Shown here piece by piece: positions 6,280 to 12,713 of a stretch of 26,186 nt of DNA. The translations under genes were made by a program, and so were the position numbers. Source of the DNA: a virus. The stretch spans positions 1 through 26,186 of IMG/VR virus record IMGVR_UViG_3300021956_000071. One strand, written 5' to 3'. Within the stretch, counting starts at the first letter, position 1; each line of letters opens with the position of its first letter. The notes under the pieces were generated by a model. The model was not told the DNA's origin. It searched no databases and worked only from the letters and a program-made list of their open reading frames with translations.

Positions 6280-7020
6280 TTGAAAACTATAGTCTGTGTA
6301 TCTGACTTACAGATACCTTATCACGATAAGCGTGCAGTAGATAACCTAGCACGATTTATCAAACAGTTTAAGCCTGACGAAGTAGTATCTGTCGGAGACG
6401 AAATGGATATGCAGACCATTTCAAAATGGAGTAAGGGCACCCACCTAGAGTGGGAGCGCAGCATTGGGAAGAACCGCGATGAGACTACACGCATCCTAGA
6501 GCAACTCCAGATTAAGCATATGATTCGCAGTAATCATACTGACCGATTGTTTAACACTGTAATGATGCGTGCTCCTGGACTCTTAGGGCTCCCTGAATTG
6601 GAACTTAAGAACTTCCTACGCCTCGATGAAATCGGTGCTACATACCACGAGAAGCCATATGAATTGGCTCCTAACTGGTTACTCTTTCACGGAGACGAAG
6701 GCAATGTACAACCTACGGCTGGTGCTACTGCGCTTGGATTAGCGAAGCGTTCTGGTATGTCAGTAGTGTGTGGACACACGCACCGAATGGGTCTTACCCA
6801 TCATACGCAGACATATGCTGGCGGTAAGCCAAAGGTAGTATGGGGATTAGAAGTTGGCAACCTTATGGATTACTCTAATGCTAAGTATATCAAGGGTGGT
6901 CTATTCACTTGGCAGCAAGGCTTCGGAGTGCTCCACGTCGACGGCAATAAAGTAACGCCACAGATTGTTCCTATCCAGCGAGATGGTTCATTCGTGTATG
7001 GCGGAAAGGTATGGAAGTGA
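6280..7020 (+). CDS. Calcineurin-like metallophosphoesterase
   Basis: A 246-residue phosphoesterase with the family motifs in order: SDLQIPYHD (Asp9), VSVGDEMD (Asp40), RSNHTDR, LLFHGDEG and CGHTHRMG. Two metals would be held by these residues. Two positions are unusual. The histidine of the first D-x-H is Gln11, and GNH is SNH, so metal site 1 may be altered. The start is TTG 6280, directly after the HNH stop, with only weak upstream complementarity. There is no better start. Substrates could be phosphodiesters of nucleic acid or nucleotides. The operon context suggests DNA metabolism. Confidence 0.78.
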   Translation: MKTIVCVSDLQIPYHDKRAVDNLARFIKQFKPDEVVSVGDEMDMQTISKWSKGTHLEWERSIGKNRDETTRILEQLQIKHMIRSNHTDRLFNTVMMRAPGLLGLPELELKNFLRLDEIGATYHEKPYELAPNWLLFHGDEGNVQPTAGATALGLAKRSGMSVVCGHTHRMGLTHHTQTYAGGKPKVVWGLEVGNLMDYSNAKYIKGGLFTWQQGFGVLHVDGNKVTPQIVPIQRDGSFVYGGKVWK

Positions 7021-7685
7021 GTCCACTAGACTGGAACCGTATTGAGCCCTGGGACTACATCGTTATCGGTGTAGCCTCAGAGTATCATAAGAAATACGAT
7101 ATGGTAGAACTAGATGATATCAAGCAATCTCTTTATCAATGGTTTCTCGAGCACCCAACTAAGTTGGATACTTGGGAAGCCATAGGAGAACGTGATGCTA
7201 AGAATCTTATCTATCGTTCTTTGCGTAACCAAGCCTTAGATTACTGCCAACGCTGGAAGGCTAAGTCAATTGGATACGAAGTATCCGATAACTATTACTA
7301 TGACCCAGAAATGGTAGAAGCAATCCTACCTTCGGTACTTCGTGGAGAGATTGGCTTAACCGCCAAGGTATCTCAAGGAGAGGGCAAGAGTAATGCTGCG
7401 CCTTCCGAAGGTGGCAATCTTACAGTTCTTATGCTCGAGATTGATTATGGTTACTGGAAACTTAATAAAGAAGATAGGAAGATTCTCTTCCTTCGCTATG
7501 CTGAATCAATGACCTATGATGAAGTAGCCAAGGAATTAGAGTTGGGTAGCGAAGATGCTGCGCGTATGCGCACTGGTCGAGCAATCCGACGATTGATATT
7601 TAAGATTGGTGGATATCGTCCCTATAAAGACGACGATGCCCCTGCTCAAGAATCTGAGACAGAGGCACCATCAGAGGTGTATTAA
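7011..7685 (+). CDS. Sigma-70-like transcription factor
   Basis: The 224-residue protein has a helical region around residues 60-95 (AKNLIYRSLRNQALDYCQRWKAKSIGYE), like a reduced sigma region 2. After a linker it has a region-4-type helix-turn-helix (about 150-198: LNKEDRKILFLRYAESMTYDEVAKELELGSEDAARMRTGRAIRRLIFKIGG), and an acidic tail. It may direct host RNA polymerase to phage promoters. Start ATG 7011 or GTG 7017 (AAAGG seven bases upstream) are both possible. It ends the early operon. Its stop codon lies within the 19-bp palindrome at 7677-7695 and overlaps the end of the convergent nuclease gene. Confidence 0.65.
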   Translation: MEVSPLDWNRIEPWDYIVIGVASEYHKKYDMVELDDIKQSLYQWFLEHPTKLDTWEAIGERDAKNLIYRSLRNQALDYCQRWKAKSIGYEVSDNYYYDPEMVEAILPSVLRGEIGLTAKVSQGEGKSNAAPSEGGNLTVLMLEIDYGYWKLNKEDRKILFLRYAESMTYDEVAKELELGSEDAARMRTGRAIRRLIFKIGGYRPYKDDDAPAQESETEAPSEVY

Positions 7686-7695
7686 TTTAATACAC
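7677..7695 (-). repeat. 19-bp palindrome, copy 1
   Basis: Perfect GTGTATTAATTTAATACAC, two 9-bp arms around one base. It spans the stop codons of two convergent genes (sigma-like, plus; nuclease, minus). There is no GC-rich terminator at this junction, so the palindrome is the only candidate for separating the two transcription units. Confidence 0.85.
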
Positions 7696-8071
7696 TGTTT
7701 CGCTTTACCCACTCAACGATTTCATTCGGAGTGATAAGATAACCTCGAGATGGGTTGGGTTCTATATCGCAAGATATGGGCCTTCCCCACTCGAGTGTTG
7801 CTTTTAGTACATATTCCTTCGGCACGATAAGTGCCACATCCTCAAGCATAAATGCCCAATGTGTTGCTTTTGAGACCATAATACCTGAGTCTTTCCATTG
7901 CTTATCTTTAACATAGTAGCAGGTAGTTTCTATATAAACATTACCTGTTTCTTTCCAGCGTCTATCAGTTTTAACTTCGACTGTATCAATTGCGAGCAAG
8001 TCAGCAATCTTAGACTCACCTTCCTCACCTGCTCGCAAATCTAAATCCCAGTCCGACTTAGCCATTGTCAT
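7682..8071 (-). CDS. PD-(D/E)XK-like nuclease (129 aa)
   Basis: Residues 1-60 contain GEEGESKIADLL, then DTVEVKTDRRWKETGNVYIE. This resembles the small phage PD-(D/E)XK proteins, where E-x-K (Glu-Val-Lys) and a following TGN-x-Y-E strand build the active site. A DNA endonuclease or host-DNA-degrading role is inferred. Two ATGs at 8071 and 8065 could start it, and neither has a strong ribosome site. Its last four codons (Ser-Val-Leu-Asn-stop) lie in palindrome copy 1. It is the promoter-distal end of the reverse block. Confidence 0.65.
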   Translation of the reverse strand: MTMAKSDWDLDLRAGEEGESKIADLLAIDTVEVKTDRRWKETGNVYIETTCYYVKDKQWKDSGIMVSKATHWAFMLEDVALIVPKEYVLKATLEWGRPISCDIEPNPSRGYLITPNEIVEWVKRNSVLN

Positions 8072-8171
8072 CTCGCAGAGAGCGCAGGCTTTCTTCGATT
8101 TCTTCTAATGACCTTTCGATACTAGTGATTAACTGGTTGCGGTACTCCGAGTCGGGCGCGATTTCTGGCAT
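8058..8171 (-). CDS. Tiny acidic helical protein (37 aa)
   Basis: ATG 8171 follows AAGGAG at a seven-base spacing, the best kind of ribosome site. The gene overlaps the 3' end of the upstream gene by 50 bases and runs just past the start of the downstream nuclease. The product is nearly all helix (RNQLITSIERSLEEIEESLRSLRDDNG) with hydrophobics at heptad positions. It could be a peptide partner or inhibitor of a neighbour. There is no family match that I know of. Confidence 0.5.
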   Translation of the reverse strand: MPEIAPDSEYRNQLITSIERSLEEIEESLRSLRDDNG

Positions 8172-8394
8172 CGACAATCTCCTTAAAGTTTGTGTTGGAC
8201 ATTTTTTCAGCACGCTGACGCTCGAACATATCCATAATATTGCCATAGTTATTTAAGTTCGTGGCAATCTCACGGGCTAGGTACCGAGCATCGAGTTTAG
8301 GAAAGCCGAAACCGATTAACTTATTCTTAATGGTCTCGACTTGCGTCGTATCGCGATATGCTTCATCACCGATACGCTTGTACTTATTAACCAT
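8122..8394 (-). CDS. Hypothetical protein (90 aa)
   Basis: I choose ATG 8394 because GGAGG lies five bases upstream. A longer frame begins at 8469 but would run through the FmdB-like gene. The product is basic at the start (MVNKYKRIGDEAYRDTTQVETIKNKL...) and has a helical middle with hydrophobic faces (ARYLAREIATNLNNYGNIMDMFERQRAEKM). No known domain is recognised. The gene is part of the closely packed reverse operon. Confidence 0.55.
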   Translation of the reverse strand: MVNKYKRIGDEAYRDTTQVETIKNKLIGFGFPKLDARYLAREIATNLNNYGNIMDMFERQRAEKMSNTNFKEIVDARNRARLGVPQPVNH

Positions 8395-8395
8395 A

Positions 8396-8572
8396 CTAAC
8401 CTCCAGTTGAGTAGAAGCCAGTCCCATTAAACTTGACTGGCGTAGCGAAGTATACACGAACCATTTCATTACCGCAAATCTCGCAGATAGGAATCACTTC
8501 CTCTGCGCTCATTGGTCGTTCGATTAAAACTGTCCTGCTATCTTCATCACACTTATATTCGTATCCCGCCAT
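8396..8572 (-). CDS. FmdB-like zinc-ribbon protein (58 aa)
   Basis: Short protein with the FmdB-family outline: an N-terminal YEYKC strand, the phrase ERPMS, a CEICG knuckle (Cys30, Cys33) and the closing FNGTGFYSTGG. FmdB proteins usually have two C-x2-C pairs. Here the first pair is reduced to a single Cys8 (KCDED), so zinc binding may be incomplete. The role of this family is unclear; regulation or ribosome/RNA contact has been suggested. The start ATG 8572 overlaps the upstream stop (TAATG). Confidence 0.65.
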   Translation of the reverse strand: MAGYEYKCDEDSRTVLIERPMSAEEVIPICEICGNEMVRVYFATPVKFNGTGFYSTGG

Positions 8573-8745
8573 TATACCCCCTCATCTATCGGCGTTGGTG
8601 CGGTAGATATACTACCACAATCTTTACACTTCTGCTGTAAATCATACCAGCCTACTGTTCTATCTGAATCCCACATCACTGTAATCTGGAACATCTTACA
8701 TCCGCAGATACACGCGAGGGTGGGTTCACCAGTAAGGTCAAACAT
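8572..8745 (-). CDS. Small zinc-ribbon protein (57 aa)
   Basis: The start is ATG 8745, in a TAATG overlap with the transglycosylase stop. A GTG three codons upstream is less likely. Two cysteine clusters (ACICGCKMF and KCKDCGS) frame a central beta segment (ITVMWDSDRTVGWYDL), a classic two-knuckle ribbon. It might bind nucleic acid or another protein. It is one of at least four zinc-ribbon products encoded in the reverse block. Confidence 0.6.
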   Translation of the reverse strand: MFDLTGEPTLACICGCKMFQITVMWDSDRTVGWYDLQQKCKDCGSISTAPTPIDEGV

Positions 8746-9095
8746 TAGTACCACCCTCTCTTATAGTGATGCTTAAGCGCGTTACAGAATGTGCCGTATC
8801 TGTACAGGATATAGGATACACCTCTATCAATCTGTAAAGTGGGCGCAAGGTTAGGGTTCATATCTAATATCTGCGGAATACCACCCGCATTCTTACCCAT
8901 AACCTTGATTGTATTGTATGCCTTGGGTCGCCAGTTACTTTCGCGTGTCCATAACTTATCTAGGCAAGCCCACTGCTTGTCAGCATATGCCAGTACCTTA
9001 TCTCTAGCATATGCCTTGCTATCATCTACTGTCCAAACCCGCACTGGCTGTGCTTTAGGTTCGGCTACCTTATTAACTCCTAGGATAATGAACAA
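8745..9095 (-). CDS. Lytic transglycosylase-like (SLT/lysozyme-fold) protein
   Basis: The domain (about residues 38-116) has WACLDKLWTRESNWRP with the catalytic Glu52, then KNAGGIPQILDM, QIDRGVSYILYRYG and the closing CNALKHHYKRGWY. This matches actinobacterial lysozyme-like transglycosylases, which cut the glycan strand of peptidoglycan. The listed start is TTG 9095. The frame is open further upstream, and an AUU at 9134 with AAGGTGG seven bases before it would add a basic-hydrophobic signal anchor (KLIRYSTILAIILFIILG). That fits an exported wall enzyme much better. It is encoded away from the lysis cassette, so it may remodel the wall during infection rather than lyse the cell. Confidence 0.75.
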   Translation of the reverse strand: MFIILGVNKVAEPKAQPVRVWTVDDSKAYARDKVLAYADKQWACLDKLWTRESNWRPKAYNTIKVMGKNAGGIPQILDMNPNLAPTLQIDRGVSYILYRYGTFCNALKHHYKRGWY

Positions 9096-9119
9096 TATGA
9101 TTGCTAGTATCGTAGAGTA

Positions 9120-9138
9120 TCGTATTAATTTAATACAC
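9120..9138 (-). repeat. 19-bp palindrome, copy 2
   Basis: 17 of 19 positions match, and the inner 15 bp (GTATTAATTTAATAC) are exact. It lies directly after the WhiB stop (9139) and before the transglycosylase coding sequence. It may contain that gene's start codon. Confidence 0.8.
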
Positions 9139-9465
9139 TCACCACCTTAACCAAGGCTCTAATCGCATCGCTAAGTTAATAGCCTCGTACTCTTGAGAGC
9201 GAACATTAAAGTTATCTCTTTTAACACCGGTGGATAACAATCTATCACCAGCAAGCATACCACCAAAGATGCCGTGAGGCAAATTCTCAGGCTTCATTCC
9301 TTCTGCTAAACATTCTGCCTTAGCAGGGCAGGTACTACATATATCAAGGGCTTCCTGTACACTCTTAGCCATAGCCTCAGTGCGAGCAATGCTAGGGCGG
9401 TGTGCTGGTACTTCGGGAAACCATAAATCAGGGTTACTACTATTAGTACAATTGCCTGTAATCAT
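9139..9465 (-). CDS. WhiB-family iron-sulfur transcriptional regulator
   Basis: The four cluster-binding cysteines are present: Cys6, Cys43 and Cys46 (DICSTCP) and Cys52 (KAECLAEGM). They follow a typical NPDLWFPE segment. The conserved G-(V/I)-W-G-G turn is GIFGG (65-69), followed by the basic patch AGDR. WhiB proteins are found in Actinobacteria and their phages. They bind the host principal sigma factor and alter promoter choice. Phage WhiB proteins can block or mimic host WhiB2-type regulators. The start overlaps the stop of the upstream membrane peptide (ATGA), so the two are coupled. Palindrome copy 2 abuts its stop. Confidence 0.85.
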   Translation of the reverse strand: MITGNCTNSSNPDLWFPEVPAHRPSIARTEAMAKSVQEALDICSTCPAKAECLAEGMKPENLPHGIFGGMLAGDRLLSTGVKRDNFNVRSQEYEAINLAMRLEPWLRW

Positions 9466-9572
9466 ATTATATTTATTAGATAACCGCCAAGTACTAATAG
9501 TACCATAATCAGTGGGTTGATACCAACTACCAACGCGCCAATCGTGAATACAAGTAGGACTTTACCTAGCAG
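9462..9572 (-). CDS. Two-span membrane miniprotein, CTG start (36 aa)
   Basis: The frame runs from CTG 9572 to TGA 9462. AAGGAG lies seven bases before the CTG and an in-frame TAA lies directly before it, so no other start upstream is possible. The product is nearly all hydrophobic (GKVLLVFTIGALVVGINPL, then MVLLVLGGYLINII): two short helices and a Gly-Ile-Asn-Pro turn. The stop overlaps the WhiB start. It could be a small membrane effector, or mainly a translational leader for WhiB. The CTG start is a prediction. Confidence 0.5.
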   Translation of the reverse strand: MLGKVLLVFTIGALVVGINPLIMVLLVLGGYLINII

Positions 9573-9589
9573 TTACCAACTCCTTTCGG

Positions 9590-9739
9590 TTAGTCGAGTT
9601 CGTACATTTCGTCGTGAAGTCTGTCAGGGTCATCACCCCCACACGAATCATCTTCGTCGTGTTGGGTATCGCATTCGTCGCATATGGGGTCGATACCCCT
9701 AGCGGAATCATCTCCGTCTAGCCAAGCAGGTTCACTCAT
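9590..9739 (-). CDS. Acidic cysteine-containing miniprotein (49 aa)
   Basis: Starts at ATG 9739, overlapping the preceding stop (ATGA). The 49 residues are very rich in Asp and Glu (DGDDSARGIDPICDECDTQHDEDD, written as short runs) and contain C-x2-C plus a third cysteine. It may be a small zinc knuckle or a disordered acidic peptide. No family is recognised. It sits between two coding miniproteins in a tight operon. Confidence 0.5.
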   Translation of the reverse strand: MSEPAWLDGDDSARGIDPICDECDTQHDEDDSCGGDDPDRLHDEMYELD

Positions 9740-9879
9740 ACTTCATATCCCCTTGATTGTAGAATACGCAGGAACATATTAATTATTTCAGCATCAGTAA
9801 GAAGTTCATCAGACTTAGCCTCAATCCAAGCCTCTGATAACTCAGAGCCAAGGTCACGATAGTTTCTATCTATGCTCAT
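9736..9879 (-). CDS. Hypothetical miniprotein (47 aa)
   Basis: ATG 9879 follows AGAGGA at short spacing, and palindrome copy 3 lies 13 bases further upstream. The product is helical (SELSEAWIEAKSDELLTDAEIINMFLRILQSRGYEV). Its ending, hydrophobic helix-RGYEV, resembles the ending of the miniprotein at 10161-10301 (LRENGYQV), so the two may be distant paralogues. No function is known. Confidence 0.5.
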   Translation of the reverse strand: MSIDRNYRDLGSELSEAWIEAKSDELLTDAEIINMFLRILQSRGYEV

Positions 9880-9892
9880 AGTGTCCTCTCTA

Positions 9893-9911
9893 GTGTATTA
9901 ATTTAATACAC
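9893..9911 (-). repeat. 19-bp palindrome, copy 3
   Basis: Perfect copy. It covers the last codons of the 88-residue gene (Ser-Val-Leu-Asn-stop) and stands just upstream of the ribosome site of the next gene in the operon. Confidence 0.85.
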
Positions 9912-10164
9912 TATCTCCCTCAGTAATACAGTCTACTACATACTCAAACTCGGGTCGCTCACTAAGTCCAAGTAAATCTTTAGGTGGGACACCTAGCCAA
10001 GTGAGCGAGTACCCGTCGCTAATATCCCAGTGAAGGCGAGCACGCCATAAGGACATATCGCTTTTATCAATGAAGGTTAAATCCTTAGTCCAAGCAGAAT
10101 ACTCAGTGAACCGAAGATGAACATCATAACCTTTGAGCACTTCCTCAATCATTACCTCATTCAT
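9898..10164 (-). CDS. Hypothetical protein (88 aa)
   Basis: ATG 10164 overlaps the preceding stop (ATGA). The sequence alternates short beta-like stretches (YDVHLRFTEYSAW, LTFIDKSDMSLWRARLHWD) with an acidic C-terminal part (RPEFEYVVDCITEGD). There is no recognised domain. The stop codon falls within palindrome copy 3, so the repeat forms its C-terminal residues Ser-Val-Leu-Asn exactly as in the nuclease at 7682-8071. Confidence 0.55.
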   Translation of the reverse strand: MNEVMIEEVLKGYDVHLRFTEYSAWTKDLTFIDKSDMSLWRARLHWDISDGYSLTWLGVPPKDLLGLSERPEFEYVVDCITEGDSVLN

Positions 10165-10301
10165 ACTTGATATCCATTCTCTCGCAACTTGATACTGATT
10201 AGGTCAATCGTAGCCTCGGCAGAGGGAGCCATATCAATATCTCCCTCTACTCCGTCATTATACTTACGCACTAGGTCTGCCAATTGGTCGATGCCAATCA
10301 T
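10161..10301 (-). CDS. Hypothetical miniprotein (46 aa)
   Basis: ATG 10301 follows AGGGGG at six bases and overlaps the preceding stop (TAATG). It encodes a small acidic protein with a helical end (ATIDLISIKLRENGYQV). That end resembles the 47-residue product of 9736-9879. There is no recognised domain. Its tight overlap on both sides supports it as a real gene. Confidence 0.5.
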   Translation of the reverse strand: MIGIDQLADLVRKYNDGVEGDIDMAPSAEATIDLISIKLRENGYQV

Positions 10302-10465
10302 TAGTTACCCCCTGCCTCTCTCGCCTTGAGATAGTCGGTCAATTTATGAATGTAATTGTACATATAATCATCTTCGCGATTAGTTTTCATAGCCCACTCA
10401 AGGGACTCATACAAGTCGCTATCGATAACATAATCCCAATCATCTTCTGAAATTTCCTTAATCAT
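10301..10465 (-). CDS. Hypothetical acidic protein (54 aa)
   Basis: ATG 10465 with GGGGGG just upstream, overlapping the preceding stop (TAATG). The product is rich in Asp, Glu, Tyr and Trp (EISEDDWDYVIDSDLYESLEW, then EDDYMYNYIHKLTDYLKARE). It is probably a small helical fold. I recognise no family. It is one of a run of coupled miniproteins in the reverse block. Confidence 0.5.
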   Translation of the reverse strand: MIKEISEDDWDYVIDSDLYESLEWAMKTNREDDYMYNYIHKLTDYLKAREAGGN

Positions 10466-10674
10466 TATCCCCCCAAGTTAGATAGTAGTAGTCGAGCATT
10501 AATAAGTTTATCATCTACATATTCCGCATCATAATCCTCACGAGTAGTGCGTGATGAGGTAAGCAGTACTATGTAGTCTAGGATAAGGTGGCGTGTAGTT
10601 TCTATGGCAGTCCAGTCTATATACACACCCCCTTCATCCCACTTAAAGTTATCCTTAGAAATCGAATGTACCAT
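10465..10674 (-). CDS. Hypothetical protein (69 aa)
   Basis: Starts inside the 3' end of the amidotransferase gene (20-base overlap), with AAGGGA eight bases before ATG 10674. The middle is a hydrophobic helix (TTRHLILDYIVLLTSS) followed by an acidic stretch (REDYDAEYVDDKLINARLLLSNL). It may be soluble and helical, or weakly membrane-associated. Its overlap with the amidotransferase suggests co-translation and perhaps a shared pathway. Confidence 0.5.
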   Translation of the reverse strand: MVHSISKDNFKWDEGGVYIDWTAIETTRHLILDYIVLLTSSRTTREDYDAEYVDDKLINARLLLSNLGG

Positions 10675-11470
10675 TAAAGTGTCCCTTCGCGGCTAGTAGT
10701 TGGCTATCTCTTTCAGGTGTCCAGCATAGGCAGTCATCACCATACATACCTAGACAATCGAAGCACGAGTAGCAATTTTCGCAGTAGTACGGGTTAGAAT
10801 CCTCGAACATATAGGTACCGCATAGTTGGCAGTCATAGTCATCCATAACTTCCGCATCAACGGGAGCATTACCCGTACTGGGAAGTCCGATATACTTAGA
10901 CCAAGTATCTTCCTTATAGGTCGAGTTAGACCACCAGATACCAGCATTATCCCAATGACCAGCAGACTCATTGATGATATAGCAGACCTCTTTAGCAGCA
11001 GGGTCTACTGTGAGAATAGCAATCTTGCTGCCCGTAGACCACTTGCTAAGAATCTTAAACGCGTTATCATCATCAAGCGCAGACACACCACCCATAGCGG
11101 GCAAGGTATCCTCAGCGAACACACGAGTATCTGAACGGCGGTCAGTGGCGTGGATATCAATATCCAAGATGCCATTGTGTGCTAGATATGTGCGCTCATC
11201 TTCGCCAACCTTAAACGGGTGGCAATTCTCCTCATTCTTAACGCCGTGTGTAGCGTATCGTGCGTGGTACATAGCATACCCATTAGGGTATTGCTTGCGT
11301 ACCTTGAGGAAGGCATCGATAGTTTTCCTAGCACTCATACCCTTGCCAGTAATAATCTTGCCGTCAGCGATTACGGCGTAGCCGAATCCGTGAGGGTTAT
11401 TACAAGAAGCGCACTCTAAATCTTTACGCTTGGGTGTTGAGTTGGGCTCGCATACTAGTAGTAAGCACAT
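10655..11470 (-). CDS. Class II glutamine amidotransferase with C-terminal zinc ribbons
   Basis: An N-terminal nucleophile (Ntn) glutaminase: the initiator Met is followed by Cys2. The glutamine site is marked by HARYATHG (Arg71), LAHNG (Asn99, Gly100) and RSDTR (Asp114). It splits glutamine and passes ammonia to a partner enzyme. After about 190 residues of glutaminase, the tail (about 212-255) has several C-x2-C knuckles (CQLCG, CENCYSCFDC). AGGAG precedes ATG 11470 at a nine-base spacing. The adjacent amidoligase, 11 bases upstream in the operon, is the obvious ammonia acceptor. Such pairs have been reported from phages in comparative work on amidoligases. Confidence 0.8.
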   Translation of the reverse strand: MCLLLVCEPNSTPKRKDLECASCNNPHGFGYAVIADGKIITGKGMSARKTIDAFLKVRKQYPNGYAMYHARYATHGVKNEENCHPFKVGEDERTYLAHNGILDIDIHATDRRSDTRVFAEDTLPAMGGVSALDDDNAFKILSKWSTGSKIAILTVDPAAKEVCYIINESAGHWDNAGIWWSNSTYKEDTWSKYIGLPSTGNAPVDAEVMDDYDCQLCGTYMFEDSNPYYCENCYSCFDCLGMYGDDCLCWTPERDSQLLAAKGHFNGTFDF

Positions 11471-11481
11471 ATGTATATCTC

Positions 11482-12663
11482 CTATTCTGAATCTACCGCA
11501 GTGAACAATCTGTCCAAGCGGGCTATCAAGTGTGAGTAAGTATCTTTATTGTCGTGAAGGTACTGTATTAAATTAATACGGGTTAAGGCACCATTGCGTA
11601 CATCAGTAACACTAAGTCGGCGTGTGTACTCAACGCTTGCGTGAGCAAGGTCAAGCATAGACTTAGCCGTATCGGTATTGAGCGTGCTACGGAAGATGCG
11701 CAACTCTACTGTATTGCGATTAAGCGTATTGACCGCAGAGTACCTATCACTGCGACCTTCGTGCCCAATCTTATTCTTATAGGTGCGGTGAGCCTTGCCG
11801 TTGCCGTCAATACTAGCCACGACATCATCGAACTTAGCCCAACGCTCAGACTTGCGGCCAGCGATACGAGAGTAGAACGCTTCATTCTCATAGACCAAGC
11901 GCAGGAATCGGTGAAGGTGTGAACCAGTACTGAATCCGGAGCGAGAGATATGGATATGAAGTCCAGCCGTACCCGCAGACCAAGAACGCATATTGTGCGA
12001 CTCCTTGAGTTGCGTGAGCGTATTCCAGAAATCAGTAGCACTATTCTTAAAGAAATCGTGCGACATAGGGTGCGTAACTATCTCGAACCCGCAACTAAGC
12101 GAGCCGTCAGACTTAAGATAGGCTAAGCCATTCTCCTCAAAGCGATAGCCAGCGTACTCGGCAGCCTCACGCATAGCGGAGTAATCCTCACGCGGAGCCT
12201 CTACCTCAATCTCCATACCGAAGAATAGTCGCTCAGACTTATCGTTGGTATGAAACTCAGGGTCGGGGCGGTAAGAATAATCGTGAATGTAATCACTCTC
12301 CTCTTCGTGGTAACACCCGTCAAAGTTATAGGTGTCGCAAGTATCGCACCATTCCGCGCTATCGATACATCTCTCGCAGTAAGAGCCACTTCTATCTTCT
12401 GCGTAATAGGTATCTCCAGTGTGGTATTCCTCGCAACCTTGGCAGTACTCGGCATATGAACCAGCGCACGAGTCGCACCAAATATCGTAAGAATCTACCT
12501 TGACGAAATCGCTTAGGTCGTAATCAATCATTCCGCATCGTTCACAATGAACCGAGCAATCTGAGCAGACTGGCTCAGCATTGTTGGTGGTGAGTGCTTC
12601 CGCCTCTTCGATTTCTGAATCGCAGGATATACACTCAACAGTTTTGACTTCTTCTTCGCTCAT
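11482..12663 (-). CDS. Amidoligase (glutamine-synthetase-like COOH-NH2 ligase) with N-terminal zinc ribbons
   Basis: The C-terminal domain (about 145-385) carries the amidoligase motifs: FFGMEIEVE (Glu151, Glu153), LKSDGSL (Asp186), GFEIVTHPMS (Glu194), GLHIHIS (His236, His238) and NTVELRIFRSTL (Glu320, Arg322). The family uses ATP to form amide bonds on carboxyl groups. The N-terminal 120 residues are a string of seven C-x2-C pairs, so multiple treble-clef or ribbon units come before the enzyme. Together with the glutaminase downstream it can make an amide from glutamine-derived ammonia. The target (protein side chain, peptidoglycan peptide or small molecule) is unknown. A palindrome copy lies inside the 3' coding part. 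Confidence 0.82.
   Translation of the reverse strand: MSEEEVKTVECISCDSEIEEAEALTTNNAEPVCSDCSVHCERCGMIDYDLSDFVKVDSYDIWCDSCAGSYAEYCQGCEEYHTGDTYYAEDRSGSYCERCIDSAEWCDTCDTYNFDGCYHEEESDYIHDYSYRPDPEFHTNDKSERLFFGMEIEVEAPREDYSAMREAAEYAGYRFEENGLAYLKSDGSLSCGFEIVTHPMSHDFFKNSATDFWNTLTQLKESHNMRSWSAGTAGLHIHISRSGFSTGSHLHRFLRLVYENEAFYSRIAGRKSERWAKFDDVVASIDGNGKAHRTYKNKIGHEGRSDRYSAVNTLNRNTVELRIFRSTLNTDTAKSMLDLAHASVEYTRRLSVTDVRNGALTRINLIQYLHDNKDTYSHLIARLDRLFTAVDSE
11563..11581 (+). repeat. 19-bp palindrome, copy 4 (inside amidoligase gene)
   Basis: 16 of 19 positions match and the inner 15 bp are exact, but the centre base is inverted relative to the other copies. It is translated as Arg-Ile-Asn-Leu-Ile in the amidoligase, in the one frame of the repeat without a stop. 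It is the only copy within the body of a gene. Confidence 0.7.
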
Positions 12664-12686
12664 AACCTTATCCCTTCGAGAAACTA

Positions 12687-12705
12687 GTGTATTAATTTAA
12701 TACAT
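12687..12705 (-). repeat. 19-bp palindrome, copy 5
   Basis: 18 of 19 positions match. It is located between the 59-residue gene's stop and the amidoligase ribosome site, 23 bases before the amidoligase ATG. A half-site GTATTAA follows at 12711-12717. Confidence 0.85.
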
Positions 12706-12713
12706 CTAGGGTA

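Noticed and set aside
7677-7695. Palindrome copy 1 as an intrinsic terminator
   Set aside because: The stem is A+T-rich, has a one-base centre and lacks a U-tract, so any stop of transcription would need a bound protein.
9517-9702. Plus-strand ORF over the miniprotein genes
   Set aside because: The reverse frames there have good ribosome sites and coupled stop/start overlaps. This ORF has neither.
10826-11419. Three plus-strand ORFs opposite the glutamine amidotransferase
   Set aside because: Antisense to a gene with complete catalytic motifs. They have no ribosome sites and hydrophobic, biased composition.
12201-12459. ORFs in both strands over the amidoligase zinc-ribbon region
   Set aside because: They are shadows of the amidoligase gene. 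Their products are low in complexity and have no ribosome sites or motifs.
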